From an uncultured bacterium (lineage in GTDB: Bacteria > Cyanobacteriota > Vampirovibrionia > Gastranaerophilales > Gastranaerophilaceae): a DNA stretch of 64,000 nucleotides. The stretch spans positions 37,697 through 101,696 of the forward strand of contig CACWTN010000009.1 of the NCBI GenBank assembly GCA_902763805.1. Direction: 5' to 3'. Positions 18,385 to 28,090 of this stretch are shown one piece after another; position 1 is the first letter of the stretch; every line of letters begins with the position of its first letter. The notes under the pieces are model-generated. The model ran no database searches, was not told where the DNA came from, and was given only the letters and a program-made list of their open reading frames with translations. The translations under genes were made by a program, and so were the position numbers.

Positions 18385-18420
18385 TGTAAGACAAAGTAAG
18401 ATTTACAAAACAAAAAACAA

Positions 18421-18526
18421 ACAATGGGCGGAGCAGCCGGGCGCATTAGTCCAAAGCTTCATTTACCCCTTTTACAATAGGCGGAGCAGAAGGGCGCATT
18501 AGTCCAAAGCTCTATTTACCCCTTTA
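18421..18526 (+). repeat. Tandem duplication, 53-bp unit
   Basis: Units 18421-18473 and 18474-18526 differ at only a handful of positions. The best-conserved block is GGGCGCATTAGTCCAAAGCT, present in both. Confidence 0.9.
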
Positions 18527-18559
18527 TACTCTCTCTTAATATCCTCGTGTTTATTTAAT

Positions 18560-18593
18560 GTTGCTAACCAAAAGATTAGCAACTTTTCTTTTT
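18560..18593 (+). terminator. Hairpin terminator after the tandem repeat
   Basis: GTTGCTAA / TTAGCAAC stem with an 8-nt loop followed by TTTTCTTTTT. Confidence 0.85.
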
Positions 18594-18671
18594 ATGCGCT
18601 TGTTTTTATACCGTATTTCAGATACACTTGTATTGTATGGGACACTGTCACAACATTGAGGAGTATGAATA

Positions 18672-20048
18672 ATGTATAACGTTGCAATTATCGGCGCAGG
18701 ACCTGCCGGAATATTTTCAGCTTTGGAAATAGTTAAGCTGAAACCTGAATGGAAAGTCGTTTTAATCGAAAAAGGACAAAAAATTGAAAAACGTAAATGT
18801 CCGATTAGAGAAGGATCTCCAAAGTGCGTTAATTGCAAACGCTGCGGCTTGTTATGCGGCTGGGGCGGCGCAGGTGCATTTTCTGACGGAAAATTAACCC
18901 TTACACCCGATGTAGGCGGACACCTTGTTGATTATATGCCGAGAGAAAAAGTTGAAGAACTTATTAAATACGCTGATGATATGTATCTTGAACACGGCGC
19001 AACCGATGAAGTATTCGGTACCAATATGGATGTTTTCAGAGAAATTGAACGTCAGGCTGTTCTTGCAGAACTCAAACTGGTTCATTCTCCAGTACGTCAC
19101 CTCGGAACAGAAAGAAGTCTTGATGTTTTGAAACACATGCAGGATTATCTTGATGAAAAAATTACTATTTTAAACAACGTAAGAGCTGAAAGCCTTATTG
19201 TTGAGTGCGAACAGGTTAAGGGCATCGTACTTGATAACGGCGAAACAATAAAAGCGGAATACACTATTATTGCTCCCGGAAGAGAAGGCGCTGATTGGCT
19301 TACGCACGAATTTGCAAAAAATAAAATCGGTATGGTCAATAATGCAGTTGATGTCGGAGTTCGTGTTGAACTTCCGGCTCCGGTTTTTGCACCGATTACC
19401 GATAAATTATACGAATCAAAATTGATATACCACTCTCCGACTTTCGGCGATGAGGTTCGTACATTCTGCATGAACCCGAACGGAGAGGTTGTTCAGGAAA
19501 ACTATAACGGAATTGCAACTGTTAACGGTCACAGTTATGCAAACATAAAAACAAACAACACAAACTTTGCACTTTTGGTAAGCAAAAAGTTTACGGAACC
19601 ATTCAAAGAACCTATCGCATACGGTCAGCATATCGCAAGTCTTGCGAACATGTTAGCCGGCGGAATTCTTGTTCAGAGATTCGGCGACCTGCTTGACGGA
19701 CGCCGTTCAACTCCTGACAGAATTAAATCAAGCATAATTACACCGACGCTTACATGCGCAACTCCGGGAGATTTGAGCCTTGTAATTCCTTACCGTCAGA
19801 TGAAAAGCATTATTGAAATGCTGTTTGCTCTCGACAAAATTGCTCCTGGAACAGCTTCAAGATATACACTGCTTTACGGTATTGAAGTTAAGTTCTACTC
19901 CGCACGTGTAAAACTCACCAACGAGCTTGAAACAGAAGGAGTTAAAAACCTGTTCACAATAGGTGACGGCGCAGGTGTTACAAGAGGACTTATTCAGGCT
20001 TCTGCATCAGGTGTTTATGTCGCTCAAACAATTTGTGCAAGAGGTTAG
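18672..20048 (+). CDS. FAD-dependent oxidoreductase (COG2509-like)
   Basis: A 458-residue protein with a Rossmann GxGxxG at the N-terminus (NVAIIGAGPAGIF), the cysteine-rich segment CPIREGSPKCVNCKRCGLLC followed by GWGGAGAFSDGKL, and a C-terminal FAD contact TIGDGAGVTRGLIQASASG. This layout is that of a widespread uncharacterised family of predicted FAD-dependent dehydrogenases. The cysteines could bind a metal or cluster. GAGGAG lies before the ATG. The substrate is unknown. Confidence 0.85.
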   Translation: MYNVAIIGAGPAGIFSALEIVKLKPEWKVVLIEKGQKIEKRKCPIREGSPKCVNCKRCGLLCGWGGAGAFSDGKLTLTPDVGGHLVDYMPREKVEELIKYADDMYLEHGATDEVFGTNMDVFREIERQAVLAELKLVHSPVRHLGTERSLDVLKHMQDYLDEKITILNNVRAESLIVECEQVKGIVLDNGETIKAEYTIIAPGREGADWLTHEFAKNKIGMVNNAVDVGVRVELPAPVFAPITDKLYESKLIYHSPTFGDEVRTFCMNPNGEVVQENYNGIATVNGHSYANIKTNNTNFALLVSKKFTEPFKEPIAYGQHIASLANMLAGGILVQRFGDLLDGRRSTPDRIKSSIITPTLTCATPGDLSLVIPYRQMKSIIEMLFALDKIAPGTASRYTLLYGIEVKFYSARVKLTNELETEGVKNLFTIGDGAGVTRGLIQASASGVYVAQTICARG

Positions 20049-20069
20049 GAATAAATAAATTAAATTAAA

Positions 20070-20098
20070 AAAATGACGGTTTAAAAACCGTCATTTTT
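20070..20098. terminator. Bidirectional hairpin terminator
   Basis: AAATGACGGTTT / AAACCGTCATTT with A and T runs on both sides, between two convergent genes. Confidence 0.85.
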
Positions 20099-21265
20099 TT
20101 ACCGATTTCTCAATTTGTTTACAAACCTTGCAAGCCTTGTCATAGCTTCTTTCAGGTTATCTATTGAATAAGCATAAGATATCCTTAAAAATCCTTCACC
20201 GCTTTCTCCGAACGCGCTTCCCGGAACTACCGCAACTCTTTCTTCTTCGAGAAATCGTGTTGCAAACTCCTCAGAGGTCATTCCGAATTCCTTAATACAG
20301 GGGAAAACATAAAAAGCTCCGTAAGGTTCAAAACACGGCAGGTTCATCTCTTTAAAAGCATTCATCAAAAATCGTCTGCGCTGATTATATGCTCCGCGCA
20401 TTAACCTTACGTCGTCATCACCATTTCTTAGTGCTTCAACCGCTGCATACTGGCTCGTAGTCGGAGCACACATAATTGCAAACTGGTGAATTTTTGTCAT
20501 CTGTTTAATTATATCCGCAGGTCCGCAGGCATAACCCAATCTCCACCCGGTCATAGCATAAGCCTTTGAAAAACCGTCAATGAGAATTGTTCGCTCTTTC
20601 ATCCCATCAAGTGACGCAATAGAAATATGTTTTCCTTTATAAGTAAGCGCTCCGTATATTTCATCGGACATCACATAAATATCTTTTTCTATACAGATTT
20701 TTGCAATCTTTTCCAAATCCTCTTTTTCCATAATTGCACCCGTAGGATTATTAGGAAACGGAAGAATCAAAACTTTTGTTTTTGGAGTAACTGCACTAAG
20801 CAATTCCTCAGGGGTAAGTCTGAATTCATTCTCTGACTTTAAATCAATTATCACAGGCTTTGCGCCTGCAAGAAGTGCGCAGGGATAATAAGAAACGTAC
20901 GCAGGCTGAGGAATAATAACTTCATCACCCGGATTAATCATCGCTCTTAATCCGATATCAATAGCCTCTGAACCGCCCACAGTAACAAGAACTTCGTTTG
21001 CAGGATTATACTCAATACCCTGTTTTCTTTTTTGATAATTACAAATTTCTTCTCTTAGTTCCTTTAGACCTGCATTTGAAGTGTAAAAAGTTTTACCCTG
21101 CTCAAGCGCATAAATACCCTCATCACGGATATGCCACGGGGTATCAAAATCAGGTTCGCCAACACCCAAAGATATGACATTATCCATCTCGGAAACCAGG
21201 TCGAAAAACTTTCTAATTCCTGACGGTTTCAAACTTAAAACGGTTTCATTAAGAGGTACGCTCAT
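20099..21265 (-). CDS. Class I/II PLP-dependent aminotransferase
   Basis: A 388-residue aspartate/aromatic-type aminotransferase. GVGEPDFDTP, PNNPTGA, SDEIYG and the PLP lysine in SKAYAMTGWRLGY are all present, with the Arg of FLRISYA for the substrate carboxylate. The exact amino acid specificity cannot be told. Its start overlaps the stop of the upstream Lrp-family gene by 4 nt (ATGA), so they are co-translated, suggesting that the regulator senses its substrate or product. Confidence 0.9.
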   Translation of the reverse strand: MSVPLNETVLSLKPSGIRKFFDLVSEMDNVISLGVGEPDFDTPWHIRDEGIYALEQGKTFYTSNAGLKELREEICNYQKRKQGIEYNPANEVLVTVGGSEAIDIGLRAMINPGDEVIIPQPAYVSYYPCALLAGAKPVIIDLKSENEFRLTPEELLSAVTPKTKVLILPFPNNPTGAIMEKEDLEKIAKICIEKDIYVMSDEIYGALTYKGKHISIASLDGMKERTILIDGFSKAYAMTGWRLGYACGPADIIKQMTKIHQFAIMCAPTTSQYAAVEALRNGDDDVRLMRGAYNQRRRFLMNAFKEMNLPCFEPYGAFYVFPCIKEFGMTSEEFATRFLEEERVAVVPGSAFGESGEGFLRISYAYSIDNLKEAMTRLARFVNKLRNR

Positions 21266-21744
21266 AGAGAAACAACCTCTCTTTCATCTCTTATATGCTC
21301 ATCAATAATTGTTCCGTGGTCTTTGTATTTTTTAAGAATAAAATGAGTTCCCGTACTTATAATACTGTCTAAAGTTGAAAGTTTTTCGGATACAAACATT
21401 GCAATATCCTTCAAAGATTTTTCTTCCAGAGTTACGAGCAAATCAAATCCGCCTGATATCAGGTACACATCACGGACTTCAGGATAGTTATAAATCCTTG
21501 CTGCAATCCTGTCGAAGCCCTTACCTCTCTGTGGAGTAACTTTTACTTCAATAAGCGCCGTAACCTTATCAATAGATGTTTTTTCCCAATTTACAAGCGT
21601 ATGATAACCGCAGATAATTCTTTCATCTTCAAGTTTCTGAAGTTCATTAACAACATCTATTTCTTCGCAGCCCAATCTTACTGCAAGTTCTTTTATATCA
21701 ATTCTGCTGTTTTTTTCTATTATTGATAAAAGTTCTTCTCTCAT
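21262..21744 (-). CDS. Lrp/AsnC-family transcriptional regulator
   Basis: A 160-residue protein with an N-terminal winged helix-turn-helix (IDIKELAVRLGCEEIDVVNELQKLEDERIICGY) and a C-terminal RAM/AsnC ligand-binding domain (TALIEVKVTPQRGKGFDRIA...). These proteins form oligomers and respond to amino acids. It is coupled to the aminotransferase downstream and probably controls its own operon. Confidence 0.9.
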   Translation of the reverse strand: MREELLSIIEKNSRIDIKELAVRLGCEEIDVVNELQKLEDERIICGYHTLVNWEKTSIDKVTALIEVKVTPQRGKGFDRIAARIYNYPEVRDVYLISGGFDLLVTLEEKSLKDIAMFVSEKLSTLDSIISTGTHFILKKYKDHGTIIDEHIRDEREVVSL

Positions 21745-21756
21745 ATATCGTTACCT

Positions 21757-22377
21757 CTATCTGATAAAATTAGTTTTTATTTTAGTTTCGGGAACAGGTT
21801 TGTTAATACCCGCTTTTTCACCGGCTTCAATACATTTAAGCATCCATGCCATATTTAAAGCAAGGGTACGCATTGTCTGCAGACCTTCTTCATCCTGACG
21901 TGCCTGTTCCATGCCATTTCCGTATATATTATTCCAGTACTGAGATGAAACTATAGGCATATTACATATTGCAAAATATTTGTTCAGGACATCAAAACTT
22001 GCCGTTGTACCCGAACGCCTTGCAGCCGCAACAGCAGCTGCTGGTTTATACGCAAAAGCCGACGGAGCCGAATAAAAAGCTCTGTCCAGGAATGACAATA
22101 TTCTTCCCGACGGGTGAGCATAATAAACGGGAGAACCGAATACAAATGCATTTGCCATGCGTGCCTTTGTAACAAACTCATTAACGATATCTTCATATAC
22201 GCATTTGCCTAAGCGGCGGCAGGCACAACAACCTGAACAATCTCGCAATTCTATATTTCCCATCTGAAAAATTTCGCTGTCAATACCTTCTTTTTTTAAA
22301 ATCATAGAGATTTCTTCCAATGCAGTAAAAGTTGTTCCGTTCTTCCTTGAACTTCCGTTTAATAACAATACTTTCAT
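21757..22377 (-). CDS. Flavodoxin-fold NAD(P)H:FMN reductase family
   Basis: A 206-residue protein beginning with the FMN phosphate loop LLNGSSRKNGTT, then a cysteine cluster CSGCCACRRLGKC and FGSPVYYAHPSG, typical of iron-sulfur-flavoprotein-like NADPH-dependent FMN reductases. It may reduce quinones, nitro compounds or act in electron transfer. It precedes the Lrp gene by 12 nt and is probably first in that operon. Confidence 0.85.
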   Translation of the reverse strand: MKVLLLNGSSRKNGTTFTALEEISMILKKEGIDSEIFQMGNIELRDCSGCCACRRLGKCVYEDIVNEFVTKARMANAFVFGSPVYYAHPSGRILSFLDRAFYSAPSAFAYKPAAAVAAARRSGTTASFDVLNKYFAICNMPIVSSQYWNNIYGNGMEQARQDEEGLQTMRTLALNMAWMLKCIEAGEKAGINKPVPETKIKTNFIR

Positions 22378-22455
22378 ACTCTACCCCTCATCTTGCCCCC
22401 TCTCCCAATAGCGGTGAGGAAACCACTAAAAAAAACTTATTCAAACTTTTTAAAA

Positions 22456-22528
<73 letters not shown>

Positions 22529-22599
22529 ACTGTTTTTAGATTATCAAAAATTTTGGGATTTTTCAAGATTAATCTTACTGAAATTTATTTTTCAAAACC

Positions 22600-22629
22600 T
22601 TTACATTAAAAATATTTTTATGTTACAAT
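22600..22629 (+). promoter_or_regulatory. Sigma-70-type promoter of gyrA
   Basis: TTTACA, 18 nt, TACAAT, about 85 nt upstream of the gyrA start. Confidence 0.5.
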
Positions 22630-22713
22630 AGGGTTAAAGGGGTAATAGGTGTGTAATACAGACTATACAGAACCTTTTTATTTGCTAAAATTAAGGGATA
22701 GAGGAGAAAGATT

Positions 22714-25263
22714 TTGAGTCAGCAAAATATATTTTCAGATGGCAAGATAGTACCCGTTAATATCAGGGATGAAATGAAGAAATGCTACATTGACTATGCA
22801 ATGTCAGTTATAGTAGGTCGTGCATTACCTGATGTCCGTGACGGTTTAAAGCCTGTACACAGACGTATTTTATACGCAATGAACGAACTGGGCATGACAC
22901 CTGATAAACCGTTCAAAAAGTGCGCCAGAATCGTCGGTGAAGTATTAGGTAAATACCACCCTCACGGCGACAGCTCTGTTTATGAAGCACTTGTCCGTCT
23001 GGCTCAGGATTTTAACACAAGATATCTTTGCGTTGACGGGCATGGAAACTTCGGTTCCGTTGACGGTGACGGAGCTGCTGCAATGCGTTATACAGAAGCC
23101 CGTATGCACAAAATCACAACTTCTATGCTTGCTGATATAGATTGTGAAACCGTTGATTTTGAACCAAACTTTGACGGTTCTCTGGAAGAACCTTCCGTTC
23201 TACCCGTTAGATTACCGATGTTATTGCTTAACGGTTCTTCAGGTATTGCCGTTGGTATGGCAACAAACGTTCCTCCTCACAACTTAAGAGAAGTCGTTGA
23301 CGGAACTATAGCCTTAATCGATAATCCGAATATTACAATTCCTGAACTTATGGAATACATCAAAGGACCTGACTTCCCGACCGCTGCAACTATTGTAGGC
23401 TTAAATGATATTAAACAGGCTTACGAAACAGGCAGAGGCTCTATTAAGATGTCTGCAGTTGCAACAATTGAAGAAATTCCGGGCGGTGCAGGACGTCAAT
23501 CAAGAACAGCAATTATTGTTACGGAAATTCCTTATCAGGTTAACAAAGCAATGCTTATTCAGAAAATTGCTGATTTGGTTAAAGAAAATAAAATTAACGG
23601 CATCTCTGACCTTCGTGACGAATCTGACAGAGAAGGCATGAGAATTGTTATAGAACTCAAACGTGATGCTAAACCTGAGGTTGTTAAGAATAACTTATTC
23701 AAATATACTCAGCTTTGCACAACATTCGGATATAACATGGTTACTCTCTGCGGCAAGCAGCCAAGACTTCTTAACCTGTATGAAGTTCTTAACGAGTTTG
23801 TTGAACACAGGGTTGAAATTGTTACAAGAAGAACCATTTACTACCTGAAAAAAGCTAAAATCCGTGCTCACATTTTAGCCGGTTTATTAATTGCATTGGG
23901 TTCATTAGATGACGTTATCGAACTTATCAAGAAATCAAAAACAACCGATGATGCAAGAGTCGGCTTAATGAACAGATACGGACTTGATGTCGATCAGGCT
24001 AACGCAATTTTGGAAATGCAGTTAAGACGTTTGACAGGTTTGGAACAAGACAAGATTAAATCAGAATACGATGAACTTCTGAAGAAAATCTCCGAATACG
24101 AAGAAATTCTTGCAGACCGTCAGAAAGTTCTTAACATAATCAAAGGTGAACTTTTAGAAGACAAAGAAAAATACGGCGATGACAGACGTACTCAAATCGT
24201 TCCTGAGCAGGGTGAAGTTACTATTGAGGACTTAACTCCTAACACTCCGATGGCAGTATTTATTACTCATCAGGGTTATCTAAAACGTATATCATTAGAT
24301 ACATTTGAACGTCAAAACCGTGCAACAAGAGGTAAATCAGGTATAAAGACAAAAGATGATGATGACATTCAGCACTTCTTCACGGCAATGATGCACGACA
24401 AAGTTCTGTTCTTCTCATCTAAGGGTATTGTTTACAGCCTTAACGTATACGACTTCCCTGAAGGCGGACGTCAGTCAAAAGGACTTCCGATAGTTAACGT
24501 TCTTCCGATAGAACAGGGCGAACAAATTACTGCGGTTGTTCCTGTAAGCACATTCTCTCACGACCTGAACCTTATTATGTTAACTCAAAAAGGTTACATT
24601 AAGAGAATAGAGCTTGATAACTTTGCCAACATAAGAAGAAGCGGTATTATCGCAATATCACTCGAAGAAAACGACAGACTAAACTGGGTTAAACTTGCTA
24701 AAGGAAACGACGAAATCATAATCGGTACTTCCTGCGGTATGGCAATAAGATTCCCGATTGAAGATTTGAGACCGCTGGGAAGAAGCGCAAGAGGTGTTAC
24801 ATCAATGAAACTCAGAAGCGCAGATACAATAATCGGCTGCGATATTGTTCCGAGAGATTATGATGCAGACCTGCTTGTTGTAACATCAGACGGCTTCGGT
24901 AAACGTACAAAACTTTCTGAGTTCAGAACTCAAAACAGAGGCGGAATTGGTTTAATCGCAACCAAGTTTAAATCACCGTCATCAAGATTAGTTGCTTTGA
25001 CTATCGTTGAAGAAAAAGATGAAATAATGCTCGTAACATCAAACGGTATTGTTACACGTATCAAAGCGGGCGACATCTCTTGTCAGGGCAGACCTGCAAC
25101 AGGTGTAAGAGCTCAAAACTTAATCGACAATGATACTGTTGCATCTGTTAACAAAATTGTTAACACCGATGATGACGATGACGACATTGTATCAGATACG
25201 GCAGACAATACACCTGTCGGAGAGCAAACATCATTAATTGATAATAATATAACAGAAGAATAG
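22714..25263 (+). CDS. gyrA: DNA gyrase subunit A
   Basis: An 849-residue protein that cuts and religates DNA for negative supercoiling. It starts at TTG with GAGGAG upstream. The winged-helix/tower domain has the catalytic Tyr in [10 protein letters not shown]. The quinolone-resistance region reads [10 protein letters not shown], so Ser is kept at the E. coli Ser83 position and Glu replaces Asp87. The C-terminal beta-pinwheel is present, including GyrA-box-like [12 protein letters not shown]. The tail is strongly acidic (DDDDDDIV). Confidence 0.97.
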   Translation: MSQQNIFSDGKIVPVNIRDEMKKCYIDYAMSVIVGRALPDVRDGLKPVHRRILYAMNELGMTPDKPFKKCARIVGEVLGKYHPHGDSSVYEALVRLAQDFNTRYLCVDGHGNFGSVDGDGAAAMRYTEARMHKITTSMLADIDCETVDFEPNFDGSLEEPSVLPVRLPMLLLNGSSGIAVGMATNVPPHNLREVVDGTIALIDNPNITIPELMEYIKGPDFPTAATIVGLNDIKQAYETGRGSIKMSAVATIEEIPGGAGRQSRTAIIVTEIPYQVNKAMLIQKIADLVKENKINGISDLRDESDREGMRIVIELKRDAKPEVVKNNLFKYTQLCTTFGYNMVTLCGKQPRLLNLYEVLNEFVEHRVEIVTRRTIYYLKKAKIRAHILAGLLIALGSLDDVIELIKKSKTTDDARVGLMNRYGLDVDQANAILEMQLRRLTGLEQDKIKSEYDELLKKISEYEEILADRQKVLNIIKGELLEDKEKYGDDRRTQIVPEQGEVTIEDLTPNTPMAVFITHQGYLKRISLDTFERQNRATRGKSGIKTKDDDDIQHFFTAMMHDKVLFFSSKGIVYSLNVYDFPEGGRQSKGLPIVNVLPIEQGEQITAVVPVSTFSHDLNLIMLTQKGYIKRIELDNFANIRRSGIIAISLEENDRLNWVKLAKGNDEIIIGTSCGMAIRFPIEDLRPLGRSARGVTSMKLRSADTIIGCDIVPRDYDADLLVVTSDGFGKRTKLSEFRTQNRGGIGLIATKFKSPSSRLVALTIVEEKDEIMLVTSNGIVTRIKAGDISCQGRPATGVRAQNLIDNDTVASVNKIVNTDDDDDDIVSDTADNTPVGEQTSLIDNNITEE

Positions 25264-25312
25264 TGTGTGATGGGGTTGGGAAACCAACCCCTCAATATTT
25301 AAAGGAGTGTAT

Positions 25313-25612
25313 ATGAAAAAATTTATTTTAGCGGCAGCATTATTAATGTTTGCATCATCTGCTCATGCAGAATTTTTAGGCGGTTTTATCTATAACGGCG
25401 CTACAACACCGGGCGGCGGATATACAGCAGCTGTTGCATCAAAACAAGGTTCTGCAACCTGCAAAAACATCTGGTATATCGTAACAGTAGGCGACTGTTC
25501 CGTTCGTGCAGCTATGAAAAACGGCGGAATCCGTTCTTTAGCAGGTTATGACGTACAAAGAGAAAATATCTTAGGCTTCCAGACAATTACAACAAAGGCT
25601 TGGGGTAACTAA
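25313..25612 (+). CDS. TRL-like family small exported protein
   Basis: A 99-residue protein with a signal peptide (MKKFILAAALLMFASSAHA). The mature part, GGFIYNGATTPGG..., SATCKNIWYIVTVGDCSVRAAMKNGGIRSLAGYDVQRENILGF, matches the TRL-like family (named for a tRNA-associated locus, function unknown). The ATG at 25313 is preferred: the GTG at 25307 overlaps the GGAGTG ribosome-binding site. Two cysteines may form a disulfide. Confidence 0.8.
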   Translation: MKKFILAAALLMFASSAHAEFLGGFIYNGATTPGGGYTAAVASKQGSATCKNIWYIVTVGDCSVRAAMKNGGIRSLAGYDVQRENILGFQTITTKAWGN

Positions 25613-25630
25613 AATCATAATTTAACAATA

Positions 25631-25662
25631 AAAAAGACTCATTTTAAAAATGAGTCTTTTTT
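25631..25662. terminator. Bidirectional hairpin terminator
   Basis: AAAAAGACTCATTTT / AAAATGAGTCTTTTT between convergent genes. Confidence 0.88.
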
Positions 25663-25663
25663 G

Positions 25664-25864
25664 TTATGCAGTCCACATAAATTTTGATTTTTCGGGTTCT
25701 AACACGGAGTTGAACTCTAAATCTATATTCGGAAGCTCCATCGTTTCCATTTTTTTACTGAATATATTGTAATATTTATTAACCGACGTTTTTGACGTGC
25801 CCTGATTTAAAGGTTGTCTGCCAATTTGTGTATTTAATAAATTATTACCCGTATTTCCAATCAT
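25664..25864 (-). CDS. Sigma-28-driven 66-residue protein
   Basis: A small polar protein (MIGNTGNNLLNTQIGRQPLNQ...) with no signal peptide and no recognised domain. What supports it is the perfect sigma-28 promoter 25 nt upstream and the bidirectional terminator right after the stop. An Asn/Gln-rich, unstructured N-terminus suits a type III export substrate or a flagellar regulator, but this is inference. Confidence 0.65.
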   Translation of the reverse strand: MIGNTGNNLLNTQIGRQPLNQGTSKTSVNKYYNIFSKKMETMELPNIDLEFNSVLEPEKSKFMWTA

Positions 25865-25888
25865 TTTTCTACCCTCTTTGTACTTTCC

Positions 25889-25915
25889 TTATCGGCAAAT
25901 TATTAAAAAACTTTA
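25889..25915 (-). promoter_or_regulatory. Sigma-28 promoter of the 66-residue protein
   Basis: On the minus strand: TAAAGTTT, 11 nt, GCCGATAA, a perfect match. Confidence 0.9.
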
Positions 25916-26015
25916 GGATTTTTTGTAAAAACGTTACAAATGTTTACAAACCAATTCTAAAATACAATAACCAAACGGTTTGCGGTAAAATTAGATAAGA
26001 AAGAGGAGAATAATT

Positions 26016-27041
26016 ATGAGCGATTTAAAAATATATATGGACAAAGATATTGATACAGAACTTATTAAACCTAAAAAAATAGCAATCATCGGTTTTGGCT
26101 CTCAGGGATACGGGCAAGGTTTAAACCTTGTTGATTCAGGCTGTGACGTAGTATTCGGGTTAAGAGAAAACGGAGCTTCCGCTCAAAAAGCAAGAGATTA
26201 CGGTTTGAAAGTTATGTCTATAGAAGATGCCGTAAAATATGCTGACATCGTTCAGATACTTATTCCTGATGAAGTTCAGGCAAAAGTTTACAAAGAACAA
26301 ATAGAACCAAACCTGAGAAAAGGACAGTACCTTATGTTTTCTCACGGGTTCAATATTCACTACGGATACATTAAAGCTCCAGAAGGAGTAAATGTCATAA
26401 TGGTTGCACCAAAAGCTCCCGGACATACCGTAAGAAGCGAATATGTAAAAGGAATGGGAGTTCCTTCACTAATAGCCGTTGAAAAAGATATTACGGGTGA
26501 CTCAAAAGAAACTGCTCTTTCTTATGCTTCCGCTATAGGCTCTGGAAGAACAGGCATCATAGAAACCTCATTCAGAGAAGAAACAGAAACTGACTTATTC
26601 GGTGAACAAACAGTTCTATGCGGCGGCGTTGATTACTTAATAAAAAATGCTTTTGAAACCCTTGTTGAAGCAGGATACTCGCCTTATATGGCATATTTTG
26701 AAGTATGCCATGAACTTAAGCTTATTGTTGACCTTATCTATCAGGGCGGAATAGAAGATATGCACTACTCCGTTTCAAACAACGCTGAGTACGGAGATTA
26801 CACAAGCGGAAGCAAAATCATAGATGCTGACGTTAAGAAGAAAATGAAAGAAGTTCTCTCTAAAATTCAGGACGGCAGCTATGCAAAAGAGTTTATGACA
26901 GAGATGACCTCTGGGGGAAAACATTTCAATGAGCTTCGTGATAAATCAAAAGGTCACTTAATAGAAAAAGTCGGCTCAGAAATCCGTTCTTCTTTTGCAT
27001 GGGGTAACAAAGACAAATTAATCGACAAGGCAAAAAATTAA
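26016..27041 (+). CDS. ilvC: Ketol-acid reductoisomerase
   Basis: A 341-residue class I enzyme of isoleucine/valine synthesis, converting acetolactate (or acetohydroxybutyrate) to dihydroxy acid with NADPH and Mg2+. The NADP loop GFGSQGYGQGLNL, MVAPKAPGHTVRSEY and the metal-ligand helix ETETDLFGEQTVLCGG are present. GAGGAG lies upstream of the ATG. No leader peptide or attenuator is evident. Confidence 0.97.
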   Translation: MSDLKIYMDKDIDTELIKPKKIAIIGFGSQGYGQGLNLVDSGCDVVFGLRENGASAQKARDYGLKVMSIEDAVKYADIVQILIPDEVQAKVYKEQIEPNLRKGQYLMFSHGFNIHYGYIKAPEGVNVIMVAPKAPGHTVRSEYVKGMGVPSLIAVEKDITGDSKETALSYASAIGSGRTGIIETSFREETETDLFGEQTVLCGGVDYLIKNAFETLVEAGYSPYMAYFEVCHELKLIVDLIYQGGIEDMHYSVSNNAEYGDYTSGSKIIDADVKKKMKEVLSKIQDGSYAKEFMTEMTSGGKHFNELRDKSKGHLIEKVGSEIRSSFAWGNKDKLIDKAKN

Positions 27042-27125
27042 CCTCCAGACGGACAATATAAAAAAATCTTAAACTTCTTACAATATTAGTGTGCAAAAAA
27101 GCACATATAAAAAAAGGAGTAAGAA

Positions 27126-27395
27126 ATGAAGAAATTTTTATCAGTTTTAGCTATTGTAGGGATTTTATCAGGTCTTGGTATTCAGAGCGCAAACGCATTT
27201 TCCTGGTCACGATTAAATCCGTGGAGCAAATGCAAATGCGAGAAAAAAGTTCCGAACTGTAACTGTCCGACAGGCTACGCATCACCCTGCGACCCATGTG
27301 AAAAGCAAATCCCTTGCGACCCGTGCGACAAAAAAATCACAAAACCTGCACCTTGCGATGCGTGTGACAGACTTCAGCAGGAAATGAAACAATAA
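27126..27395 (+). CDS. Cysteine-rich secreted small protein
   Basis: An 89-residue protein with a signal peptide ending about Ala24 (MKKFLSVLAIVGILSGLGIQ...). The mature part holds 12 cysteines in motifs CKCEKK, CNCPTG, CDPCEK, CDPCDK and CDACD, a CxPC-type repeat suitable for disulfides or metal binding. An AAAGGAG site precedes the ATG. Function unknown. Confidence 0.75.
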   Translation: MKKFLSVLAIVGILSGLGIQSANAFSWSRLNPWSKCKCEKKVPNCNCPTGYASPCDPCEKQIPCDPCDKKITKPAPCDACDRLQQEMKQ

Positions 27396-27400
27396 AATGC

Positions 27401-28090
27401 CTACAGTTTTGCACTGCCTTCATTCTGCATTTTATTTAATGCCTGCTTTGCACCTTCATAATTCCTGCAAAGCTTAACTACAAACTCTATAGACGCTTTA
27501 TCCTGACGGATGGCGTCTTTTAGTTTATAAATTTCAGAAAGCTGAAGTTCTTTTGTATCTGAGTTTGTAAATAAGTATTTTTTTAATAAATCCTGCGATT
27601 CCGTATCCATGCCTGCTATATTATGCTTAAAAGCATACCAGTTATAAAAATGGTATATAAAATAATATTTGTTAATCTCACCTTTTGAGAGCATAAACAT
27701 TTCATCGGTCTTTAACTTAAAAGTTCTGTTTGCAGCAAGAGAAAGATACAGAGCCTTCGCACCTTTTTGCGGATATATGAACCCTTCGTTTTCACAAATC
27801 GGATTCAGTATTTTTTTCGCATCGTTGAGATATACAACTTTCGTCCCCTGAGATTTAATATAATCCAGTATCCTGACAGGATTATACTCATAGGTTTTAA
27901 GAATATTTGTCAGTTTATCTTCAAGCTCCTGTTTCTCCGCATCTGCCATACTGTTTAAATCAAGAGTACAGCCGTCTGAAAATTGACGTTTTCTTGAAGA
28001 AAATGACTTTGCACCTATCGTTTTTGACAACCTGCGTCGCAAAAATTTTTCCTGTATTTCCAAAACCTTATATAAAAAATCTTTAAACAA
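27401..28090 (-). CDS. Unknown 229-residue protein
   Basis: A basic N-terminus (FLRRRLSKTIGAKSFSSRKRQ) followed by a helical domain; no signal peptide, membrane segment or recognised family. Its start overlaps the stop of the 614-residue gene upstream by 8 nt, so the two are co-translated and probably act together. Confidence 0.7.
   Translation of the reverse strand: MFKDFLYKVLEIQEKFLRRRLSKTIGAKSFSSRKRQFSDGCTLDLNSMADAEKQELEDKLTNILKTYEYNPVRILDYIKSQGTKVVYLNDAKKILNPICENEGFIYPQKGAKALYLSLAANRTFKLKTDEMFMLSKGEINKYYFIYHFYNWYAFKHNIAGMDTESQDLLKKYLFTNSDTKELQLSEIYKLKDAIRQDKASIEFVVKLCRNYEGAKQALNKMQNEGSAKL

Larger units (their letters stand above)
18390..18593 (+). ncRNA. Candidate small RNA with two tandem modules
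   Basis: The 363-base gap between the TPR gene and the FAD oxidoreductase holds a class-2 promoter, then two direct repeats (18421-18473 and 18474-18526), then a strong hairpin with a T-rich tail at 18560-18593. An 18-codon frame exists in repeat 1 (ATG at 18424) but has no ribosome-binding site and its counterpart in repeat 2 has ATA, so an RNA is more likely than a peptide. About 200 nt. Predicted from layout only. Confidence 0.5.

Noticed and set aside
18424..18480. 18-codon ORF in the tandem repeat
   Set aside because: No ribosome-binding site, and the second repeat has ATA in place of ATG; an RNA is the simpler reading.
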